A stretch of 9,567 bases of DNA from contig JAVBMW010000019.1 of assembly GCA_031551965.1 (NCBI GenBank), positions 1-9,567 of the forward strand, read 5' to 3'. The notes under the pieces were generated by a model, which ran no database searches, was not told the origin of the DNA, and worked only from the letters and a program-made list of their open reading frames with translations. This DNA comes from CALVGQ01 sp031551965 (GTDB lineage: Bacteria > Bacillota_I > Bacilli_A > Erysipelotrichales > Erysipelotrichaceae). A program made the translations under genes and the position numbers. Below, in pieces: positions 1-5,701 of this stretch. Within the stretch, counting starts at the first letter, position 1; the number at the start of each line of letters is the position of its first letter.

Positions 1-261
1 TTTATAAGAAGTATCCAGATTCTTTAATGAGCTTTGAAGTGCTGTTGAATCTACATCATTTAACCATTCTAATTCCTTTTTAAGATCAGTAAGATCTTTA
101 CTACAAGCATTATAAGAGAAAGTAATACCTTCTTGTTCATACTTAGATTTACGTAAAGCTAAATAATGATTATAGACAAAACGAACACAACCCATCATTT
201 GATTGATACGAACAGTTTGTTGAGTATTAGGATAAATTCTAAACTTAAAGGCTTTTTCCAT
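1..261 (-). CDS. tnpB: TnpB, IS200/IS605-family RNA-guided nuclease, N-terminal part (runs off the window)
   Basis: The 87 visible codons match the N-terminal region of TnpB/OrfB proteins: an opening KAFKFRIYPN, then GCVRFVYNHYL, a SYN.CSKDLTDLK stretch and DSTALQSSLKNLD. This is the family pattern KxxKFRIYPxxxQ...GCxRFVYN...LTxLKxE..WL. TnpB proteins are encoded by IS200/IS605 and IS1341-type elements and are RNA-guided DNA nucleases; their guide RNA normally comes from the 3' end of the gene, which lies outside the window. The RuvC catalytic residues are also outside, so activity cannot be judged. The ATG at 261 is 11 nt from an AAGGAG; an in-frame TTG two codons upstream (267) sits 5 nt after GGAG and is a possible alternative start. 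No frameshift or stop is seen in the visible part. Confidence 0.9.
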   Translation of the reverse strand, partial: MEKAFKFRIYPNTQQTVRINQMMGCVRFVYNHYLALRKSKYEQEGITFSYNACSKDLTDLKKELEWLNDVDSTALQSSLKNLDTSYK

Positions 262-373
262 AATCAATAATGCTCCTTTACAAGAACATATAAGGCTTGA
301 CATTTACAAATCAACATGAATAATCATCAAGTTAAACCTATTTACTACAATTCTCAAAACACTCGAACAAGAC

Positions 374-425
374 TCATAAGTCAATTCATCCCCAAAACAA
401 GCATAGGGGTCTTCTTGACTTATGA
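374..425 (-). repeat. Long stem-loop upstream of tnpB, probable left-end hairpin of the insertion element
   Basis: TCATAAGTCAA at 374-384 is perfectly complementary to TTGACTTATGA at 415-425 (11 bp). Inside it, CCCC at 390-393 can pair with GGGG at 406-409 around a 12-nt loop, with an asymmetric-looking internal loop between the two stems. There is no U-tract on either side, so it is not an intrinsic terminator. IS200/IS605-family elements lack classical inverted repeats and carry subterminal hairpins at each end, recognised by TnpA; a hairpin about 110 nt upstream of tnpB fits a left end. The exact element boundary and target motif cannot be fixed without the right end. Confidence 0.5.
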
Positions 426-551
426 AAAGAATAAATATCCATACCCATAAAAATTAAGTTTCATCCAACTGGTTCCATAAATCATTCCTGTTAGACAAAT
501 TATTGAGCTAAATATAATAAATGCATTAAATTTCAAATTCCTATTTTTCAT
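420..551 (-). CDS. Small membrane protein ORF, 43 residues, probably truncated by the adjacent insertion element
   Basis: An ATG at 551 follows a strong GGAGG (556-560) at short spacing and opens a 43-codon frame. The product has a basic start (MKNRNLK), one hydrophobic segment at about residues 10-26 (AFIIFSSIICLTGMIYG), then an aromatic stretch KLNFYGYGYLFFS before a TAA. That TAA (420-422) lies inside the arm of the hairpin at 415-425, so the last residues appear to be supplied by the insertion element. The G-Y-x-Y-L-F stretch weakly recalls the YiaA/YiaB two-helix family, but spacing of the other conserved positions does not fit well, so no function is assigned. A plausible extended -10 promoter lies 40 nt upstream. 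It could also be a complete one-helix peptide. Confidence 0.45.
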   Translation of the reverse strand: MKNRNLKFNAFIIFSSIICLTGMIYGTSWMKLNFYGYGYLFFS

Positions 552-588
552 AATTCCTCCAACGACTTTGATCAATCTTGTCAATCAC

Positions 589-597
589 AGTATACCA
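589..597 (-). promoter_or_regulatory. Extended -10 promoter for the small membrane ORF
   Basis: On the minus strand TGG-TATACT forms an extended -10 box (TGnTATAMT type), with transcription expected to start near 582, about 30 nt before the ATG at 551. No convincing -35 box is present 16-18 nt upstream, which extended -10 promoters can do without. The -35 region would overlap the terminator stem at 609-644. Confidence 0.35.
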
Positions 598-608
598 TTC
601 ACTGACAT

Positions 609-644
609 AAAACACAGCTTAATTAAATCGTTAAGCTGTGTTTT
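609..644. terminator. Terminator after clpB, stem-loop flanked by A and T tracts
   Basis: AACACAGCTTAA (611-622) pairs with TTAAGCTGTGTT (631-642) around an 8-nt loop, and the flanking AA/TT extends the stem to 14 bp. The clpB stop codon is 7 nt beyond the stem. Read in the clpB direction the stem is followed by a short TTTT tract; read on the plus strand it is followed by seven Ts and further T-rich sequence. It therefore looks bidirectional, with the stronger U-tract on the plus strand although no rightward gene is seen to its left. Confidence 0.75.
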
Positions 645-650
645 TTTGTT

Positions 651-3209
651 TTATTTTGTTACTTCAATGAAATAATCATCATCTTTAACATCCACAAGCA
701 AAGTTGAACCTTCATCAATACTTTGCTCAATCATTTTTCTGGCTATTTTGGTTTCAACTGCTCGTTGGATATGACGTTTCATAGGTCTTGCACCAAAGAT
801 AGGGTCAAAACCTTGATCGATGATTTTATTTCTTGCCAACTCTGTCACTTCAAGCTTGATGCCTTTACTTGATAATCGGAGCTGTAAATCCTTAATAAAT
901 TTATCCGCGATTTTTGTGAGCGTTTCTTTATCTAATGCATTAAATACGATAATTTCATCAATACGATTGATAAACTCTGGTTTGAAATAATGATGAACTT
1001 CTTCTAAATAATGTTTTTCACGGAGTTCATTATCTTCTTCAAAGGCAAATTGTGAACCTAAATTACTAGTCATGATAATCAAAGTATTTTTGAAATCAAC
1101 AGTCACACCTTTTGAATCTGTAATTCTTCCATCGTCGAGAATTTGTAGTAAAACATTAAATACATCCGGATGTGCCTTTTCTACTTCATCTAGTAAGACA
1201 ATAGAATACGGTTTACGGCGAACTGCTTCAGTAAGTTGACCACCTTCTTCATAACCAACATATCCTGGAGGAGCACCAATTAAACGAGAAACACTATGTT
1301 TTTCCATATATTCACTCATGTCGATACGTACTATTTTACTTTCATCATCAAAGAGTTGTTTCGCAAGAGTTTTTGCTACTTCAGTTTTACCGACACCTGT
1401 TGGTCCTAAGAAGAGAAATGATCCTATCGGTCTATTTTTATCTTGAATTTGTGCCTTAGAACGTAGTATGGCTTCAGTTACAAGACGTAAAGCTTCATCT
1501 TGGCCTACAACTCTATCTCGCATCACATCTTCTAAATGCAACAACTTTTGTCTTTCTGTACTCATTAACTTACTAACCTCGATATGCGTCCAACGAGATA
1601 CTATTTTTGCGATCATTTCTTCATCCACTGTTTCCTGAATCATATTGTCTTCTTTATGTTGTGATTGATAATCGTTGATTTGTTTTTCCAAACTTGGAAT
1701 TGTTTGATATTGAAGCTTAGCTGCTTCTTCATATTTAGCTTCATTTTGAGCTTGAGTAAAATCCAAACGAGCTTTCTCAAGTTTTTCTTTCAATAATTTT
1801 GATTCATCCAGTTGAGATTTTTCTTTCTGCCATTTACTGTAAAGAATATCTTTTTCTTCCTTTAAATTTTGAAGTTCTTTACGTAGTTCCGTTAATCTTT
1901 CTTTTACTTTCTGATCAGTTTCTTTTTTAAGGGCAGCTTCTTCAATTTCCAGTTGCATGATCTTACGCATATATTCATCAAGTTCCTGTGGCATAGAATC
2001 CATTTCCACCCGAATTGAAGCACAAGCTTCATCAATCAAATCAATTGCTTTGTCAGGTAAAAACCGATCGGAGATATAACGATTGGATAAGGATGCAGCC
2101 GCAATGATCGCTTCATCTAATATTTGAACTCCATGGTGTGATTCAAAGCGGTCTTTTAAGCCACGTAGAATCGAAATAGTATCTTCAACAGTAGGCTCAT
2201 CAACTTGAATCTTTTGGAATCGTCTTTCTAATGCAGCGTCTTTTTCAATGTATTTTCGGTACTCATCAAATGTTGTAGCACCAATGCATTTCAATTCTCC
2301 ACGGGCAAGCATTGGTTTTAACATATTAGCTGCATCCATAGAACCTTCTGTTTTCCCTGCGCCTACTAAATTGTGGATTTCATCTATAAATAAAATGATA
2401 TCACCCTGAGCTTCTTTAACTTCAGCTAATACCGCTTTGAGTCTTTCTTCGAATTCACCGCGATACTTTGCCCCTGCAATAAGTGCGCCCATATCAAGTT
2501 CGACAAGTCTTTTATCTTTTAATCCAAATGGAACATCCTGTTTCATAATTCGCCAAGCTAAACCTTCAACGATCGCTGTTTTACCAACACCAGGCTCTCC
2601 AATCAAAACTGGATTATTTTTAGTTTTACGAGATAAAATTTGGATTACTCTACGAATTTCTTCATCACGTCCAATTACAGGATCTATTTTTCCATCTTTG
2701 ACATCTTGAACTAAATCTCTTCCATATTTTTTTAATGCTTCTAAATTATTTTCTGAATCTTTTTCGTTCATTGTCTTCCCTCCTCTTCTTTTTAATTCAA
2801 TGATTTCCAATTTCTTGGTATTTAAGTTAAATAAATCATTGATTTGATTTGATATTGCACTACCATTTTCCAACAAACCAATAAGAAATGCGACAGAACT
2901 CATATATGCTTCATTTTGATTTTTGCTCCATTTTAAGGCTTTTTGATAAGCATTGTTCACATCTCTGCTTAGATAAGGTTGATTTCCTGAATTGTTGGTA
3001 GGAATCTTATTTATTGCTTCTTCTATTAGTTTATCCAATTTATTTAAATCTACATCAGAATCTAGTAAGACCTGGATAATTCCTTCATCACCAGCTAATG
3101 CTTTAAGACATACCGGTGTTGTGATTTCTGAATGGCCTTTTTCTGTAGCCATTTGAATTGCCTGCATTAAAATCATTTGCAGTCTTTCAGTCATTTGTTC
3201 AATGTTCAT
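651..3209 (-). CDS. clpB: ClpB, ATP-dependent disaggregase (Hsp100)
   Basis: 852 residues, close to the usual 850-870 for ClpB. ClpB is a cytoplasmic hexameric AAA+ unfoldase that, with DnaK-DnaJ-GrpE, pulls polypeptides out of aggregates. Order of domains: Clp-N domain (about 1-140); NBD1 with Walker A GEPGVGKT at 204-211, pore-loop Y249 in KYRGEFEER and Walker B IDE at 275-277; a long coiled-coil M domain (about 400-530, rich in E, K and L), which distinguishes ClpB from ClpC, ClpE and ClpX; NBD2 with Walker A GPTGVGKT near 602-609, pore loop GYVGY near 650 and Walker B LLDE near 672; and a C-terminal domain. There is no IGF/LGF ClpP-docking loop apparent, as expected. AGGAGG lies 5 nt before the ATG. 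The gene is separated from dnaJ by a short terminator and has its own CIRCE operator, so HrcA probably controls it directly. A strong internal start lies at codon 147 (separate entry). Confidence 0.97.
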   Translation of the reverse strand: MNIEQMTERLQMILMQAIQMATEKGHSEITTPVCLKALAGDEGIIQVLLDSDVDLNKLDKLIEEAINKIPTNNSGNQPYLSRDVNNAYQKALKWSKNQNEAYMSSVAFLIGLLENGSAISNQINDLFNLNTKKLEIIELKRRGGKTMNEKDSENNLEALKKYGRDLVQDVKDGKIDPVIGRDEEIRRVIQILSRKTKNNPVLIGEPGVGKTAIVEGLAWRIMKQDVPFGLKDKRLVELDMGALIAGAKYRGEFEERLKAVLAEVKEAQGDIILFIDEIHNLVGAGKTEGSMDAANMLKPMLARGELKCIGATTFDEYRKYIEKDAALERRFQKIQVDEPTVEDTISILRGLKDRFESHHGVQILDEAIIAAASLSNRYISDRFLPDKAIDLIDEACASIRVEMDSMPQELDEYMRKIMQLEIEEAALKKETDQKVKERLTELRKELQNLKEEKDILYSKWQKEKSQLDESKLLKEKLEKARLDFTQAQNEAKYEEAAKLQYQTIPSLEKQINDYQSQHKEDNMIQETVDEEMIAKIVSRWTHIEVSKLMSTERQKLLHLEDVMRDRVVGQDEALRLVTEAILRSKAQIQDKNRPIGSFLFLGPTGVGKTEVAKTLAKQLFDDESKIVRIDMSEYMEKHSVSRLIGAPPGYVGYEEGGQLTEAVRRKPYSIVLLDEVEKAHPDVFNVLLQILDDGRITDSKGVTVDFKNTLIIMTSNLGSQFAFEEDNELREKHYLEEVHHYFKPEFINRIDEIIVFNALDKETLTKIADKFIKDLQLRLSSKGIKLEVTELARNKIIDQGFDPIFGARPMKRHIQRAVETKIARKMIEQSIDEGSTLLVDVKDDDYFIEVTK
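2771..2784 (-). promoter_or_regulatory. Internal ribosome binding site and ATG inside clpB (short ClpB isoform)
   Basis: AGGAGG at 2779-2784 lies 7 nt before an in-frame ATG at 2771, an ideal Bacillota start signal. Starting here gives a 706-residue protein (651-2771) beginning MNEKDSENNLEALKKYG, exactly at the junction between the N domain and NBD1. E. coli ClpB is known to produce an N-terminally truncated form from an internal start at about codon 149; the position here is codon 147. The site is encoded by codons for RRGGKT in the variable linker, where sequence is free to evolve. Confidence 0.7.
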
Positions 3210-3221
3210 AAAACCCTCCTT

Positions 3222-3248
3222 TTAGCACTCTCTTATACATAGTGCTAA
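3222..3248 (-). promoter_or_regulatory. CIRCE operator upstream of clpB (HrcA binding site)
   Basis: TTAGCACTC-N9-TAGTGCTAA matches the CIRCE consensus TTAGCACTC-N9-GAGTGCTAA at 17 of 18 arm positions with the correct 9-nt spacer. It directly abuts the clpB ribosome binding site (3214-3220), so it should lie in or very near the transcript start. A possible -10 box (TATAAG on the minus strand, 3232-3237) sits within the spacer, with only a poor -35 candidate (TTAAAA) upstream, so the promoter itself is uncertain while the operator is clear. Confidence 0.9.
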
Positions 3249-3250
3249 TA

Positions 3251-3281
3251 CATTTTTTTAAGAAAAGGTGCACTGCACCTT
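3251..3281 (-). terminator. Short terminator overlapping the dnaJ stop codon
   Basis: AAGGTGC (3265-3271) pairs with GCACCTT (3275-3281) around a 3-nt loop, followed on the minus strand by TTTTCTT and then A-rich sequence. The upstream arm overlaps the dnaJ TAA (3280-3282). The stem is short and the U-tract is interrupted, so termination is probably partial, letting some operon transcript run on into clpB. Confidence 0.55.
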
Positions 3282-4419
3282 ACTTAAATGCTTTTTTAAA
3301 CTTATCAAATACTGTTTCTTTATCTTCTTTCTTTGAAGCAGCTCTTAATTGTTCATACAATTCTTTTTCTTCTTTGCTGAGTTTCTTAGGAATCGCTACA
3401 TTAACTTTAACATATTGATCACCTTGGTCACCACCACGTAGGTCTTTGACTCCCTTACCACGCAATCTGAATTGTGTTTCATTTTGCGTTCCAGAAGGAA
3501 TTGAAAGTTCAACATCACCATATACAGTTGGAACATCGATCGAACATCCTAAAGTTGCATCAACTGAAGAAATAGGTACTTCGATATGAATGTTTTTACC
3601 TTCACGGATAAAGAATTCATGGCTAAGTACAACGATTTCAATAAGCAAGTCACCATTTGGACCGCCATTGCTTCCACGTTCTCCTTTTCCAGTAACACGT
3701 AATTGTTGACCAGTTTGAATTCCAGCAGGAATTTTCACATCAACTTCAACACGTTTATGTTCATATCCTTTACCATTACATTTACCACATTTGCGTTTGA
3801 TTTTCTTACCTGTTCCACCACACTCTGGACATACTCCTTGAGATTGAAACACCCCAAATGCAGTACGTTGCTGAGTAATAACCGTTCCAGATCCATTACA
3901 TTGTCCGCAGACTGAAACATCTTCCTTACTGTGAGCACCACTTCCTAAGCAATCTGGACATTGTTCATCAACATCAATTTTGATTGTCTCCGTTTTCCCA
4001 AAAATCGCATCCATGAATTGAACTCGCATTTGCATATAGCGATCTTGACCTTGTCGAGGAGAGTTACTTTGACGACGACTTGATCCGCCAAATCCACCGC
4101 CTCCGAATCCACCACCAAAAAATTGACCAAAAATATCATTGATGTCACCAAAATCTGCACTACTAAATCCACCGCCACCAAATCCGGCAGCACCATCCAT
4201 ACCGGCATGACCAAATTGATCATAAGTATTTTTCTTTTGCGGATCGCTCAACACTTCATAAGCTTCGTTAATTTCTTTAAACTTATCTTCTGCCCCAGCA
4301 TCTTTATTAACGTCAGGATGATACTTCTTTGCTAAATTTCGATATGCCTTTTTTATATCTTGTTCACTAGCACCTTTAGAAAGGCCTAATACCTCATAAT
4401 AATCTCTCTTGTTACTCAT
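3280..4419 (-). CDS. dnaJ: DnaJ, Hsp40 co-chaperone
   Basis: 379 residues from the ATG at 4419. DnaJ delivers unfolded substrates to DnaK and stimulates its ATPase. Domains: J domain (about 3-68) with HPD at 34-36; Gly/Phe-rich region with FGDINDIFGQFFGGGF; a zinc-binding domain with four CxxCxGxG repeats (CPDCLGSG, CGQCNGSG, CPECGGTG, CGKCNGKG); and C-terminal substrate-binding domains. It is therefore a complete type I DnaJ. An in-frame GTG four codons earlier (4431) is part of the AGGAAGG Shine-Dalgarno sequence itself, so the ATG giving MSNKRDYYEVLGL is preferred. The ribosome binding site overlaps the stop codon of the upstream deacetylase gene, giving 16 nt between them and likely translational coupling. 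It is the last gene of the hrcA operon before a weak terminator. Confidence 0.96.
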   Translation of the reverse strand: MSNKRDYYEVLGLSKGASEQDIKKAYRNLAKKYHPDVNKDAGAEDKFKEINEAYEVLSDPQKKNTYDQFGHAGMDGAAGFGGGGFSSADFGDINDIFGQFFGGGFGGGGFGGSSRRQSNSPRQGQDRYMQMRVQFMDAIFGKTETIKIDVDEQCPDCLGSGAHSKEDVSVCGQCNGSGTVITQQRTAFGVFQSQGVCPECGGTGKKIKRKCGKCNGKGYEHKRVEVDVKIPAGIQTGQQLRVTGKGERGSNGGPNGDLLIEIVVLSHEFFIREGKNIHIEVPISSVDATLGCSIDVPTVYGDVELSIPSGTQNETQFRLRGKGVKDLRGGDQGDQYVKVNVAIPKKLSKEEKELYEQLRAASKKEDKETVFDKFKKAFK

Positions 4420-4435
4420 CTCTTGTTTCACCTTC

Positions 4436-5701
4436 CTAATTTAAAGCATTGATATATTTTTCTAATCCTGCTCCACCTGTTACTCTTATCCGTGGCAATT
4501 GATACTGATCCATGCCAGGTTTAACTTTACCATATTGTGTTGTAAAGGCAAGCTGTACTTTTGCATCTTTTAATATTTGAATCGCAGAATCATTGACATC
4601 TCCAAATGGGTAACAATATACAAATCCACCATCAACATATTCCAAAGATTGGATCGTATCCTGCACACCAGTTTCATGATCGGTACACAATAATCTTCCA
4701 CCATGTCCCATTCCTTGGCATCCGCCTTGATGCATTAAAAATGAATGAGATTGAAGCTCAAGACCTGACTGTCTCATCTCAATAAACTCCCATGGAAGCA
4801 TTGGATCCAGCCATCCTGTGATTAGAAACAAAGTGGCATTATAACCTGCATCCGCAATAATTGGATAAGCATATTTATAAACACTTGGATCACCATCGTC
4901 TATTGTGATCACAAAGGATTTCTTTGGCACATTAGCCTTTCCATCCAAAAACAGTTTTAATTCTTTCATTGTCAAGCTCACATACTGCTTTTCTTGTAAT
5001 GTGTCCATTTGTTCTTGAAGTTCTTTTACTTCAACAAAATTGACATCCTTACGCTTCTCACCCAAAGATTCATCATAGAAGAAATGATACATCATGACTG
5101 GAACTTCAGTTGCGAGTTGTTCATCAGAATTTTGAGATGGCAATACCTCTCTTACTTGATCATTCAAAAGAAAATACATTTGGCTTAAAAATTTCACTCC
5201 AATACGGTCATCTTCTTTAACGAATACTTCAAATGCATAATTAGCATCAAAATGTGTGATAACTTCACCATTTAAGTTTAATAAATCAAAGGCTTCTTCT
5301 GTCTGTGCCATCTCATTAAATGGTACAAGATGTGAGAAACTGTCAATTTTTCGATCACATTTTTCTATTTCTCTTGCATCTACATAATAAGGAGTATTTT
5401 TAATTTGAAATAGAATTGATGTAGGATTTTCATCACTGATATCAAAGGTTATTTCTGGACTCAACCATCCAACTTTAACTATTTCTTCTCCTCTAGGATT
5501 TGCATATAGTGTTATTTGTTGAATTGGTCTTACATGACTAGCGACTAAATCCATATAAGGTACTAAATCAACTATTTCGTCTTGGGGTGTGATAACAGGT
5601 TCTTCTTTTTTATTATTACACCCTGTCAAGCACAACAACCCTAGTAGAATTACTAGGATTATTGTCTTATGTTGGCTAATTCTTTTCAGTGAAGTCTGCA
5701 T
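4436..5701 (-). CDS. Lipoprotein with NodB-type polysaccharide deacetylase domain
   Basis: 421 residues. The N terminus has a basic region (KR...HK), a hydrophobic core IILVILLGLL and a lipobox LTGC with Cys28, so it should be a membrane-anchored lipoprotein outside the cell. Residues about 55-190 are mixed beta-rich sequence, possibly SH3-like. The deacetylase domain (about 200-421) shows VPVMMYH, then TIDDGD with D268-D269 (usual motif TFDDG), metal-ligand histidines in SHSFLMH (H319 and H324, spacing as in IcaB/PgaB-like deacetylases), YPFGDVND at 364-371 and a late LPRIRV. The family removes acetyl groups from N-acetylated sugars in peptidoglycan or exopolysaccharide; the substrate here is unknown. 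The ATG lies within dnaK (26-bp overlap) and has no Shine-Dalgarno sequence; an in-frame TAG immediately precedes it, so no earlier start exists. Translation probably depends on ribosomes finishing dnaK. Its placement between dnaK and dnaJ is unusual. Confidence 0.88.
   Translation of the reverse strand: MQTSLKRISQHKTIILVILLGLLCLTGCNNKKEEPVITPQDEIVDLVPYMDLVASHVRPIQQITLYANPRGEEIVKVGWLSPEITFDISDENPTSILFQIKNTPYYVDAREIEKCDRKIDSFSHLVPFNEMAQTEEAFDLLNLNGEVITHFDANYAFEVFVKEDDRIGVKFLSQMYFLLNDQVREVLPSQNSDEQLATEVPVMMYHFFYDESLGEKRKDVNFVEVKELQEQMDTLQEKQYVSLTMKELKLFLDGKANVPKKSFVITIDDGDPSVYKYAYPIIADAGYNATLFLITGWLDPMLPWEFIEMRQSGLELQSHSFLMHQGGCQGMGHGGRLLCTDHETGVQDTIQSLEYVDGGFVYCYPFGDVNDSAIQILKDAKVQLAFTTQYGKVKPGMDQYQLPRIRVTGGAGLEKYINALN

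Noticed and set aside
331..360. On the minus strand a 30-nt segment begins GTTTTGAGA and ends TTTAAC, resembling the ends of a CRISPR repeat.
   Set aside because: It occurs only once in the window, with no second copy, spacers or cas genes; it is more simply part of the insertion element's leader before tnpB.
374..425. The long hairpin could be a terminator for the 43-codon ORF.
   Set aside because: Neither strand has a U-tract after the stem, and the ORF's stop codon lies inside it.
420..551. Assignment of the small membrane ORF to the YiaA/YiaB two-helix family.
   Set aside because: Only the G-Y-x-Y-L-F stretch is similar; the distance between the first glycine and the LN position is too short and the GLWN motif is missing.
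2437..2709. Plus-strand 90-codon open frame within clpB, and similar plus-strand frames elsewhere in dnaK, grpE and hrcA.
   Set aside because: They lie opposite strongly conserved coding sequence, have no ribosome binding sites and resemble no protein family.
4420..4431. GTG start for dnaJ, adding four residues.
   Set aside because: The GTG is part of the AGGAAGG Shine-Dalgarno sequence and has no usable ribosome binding site of its own; the ATG at 4419 gives the usual DnaJ N terminus.
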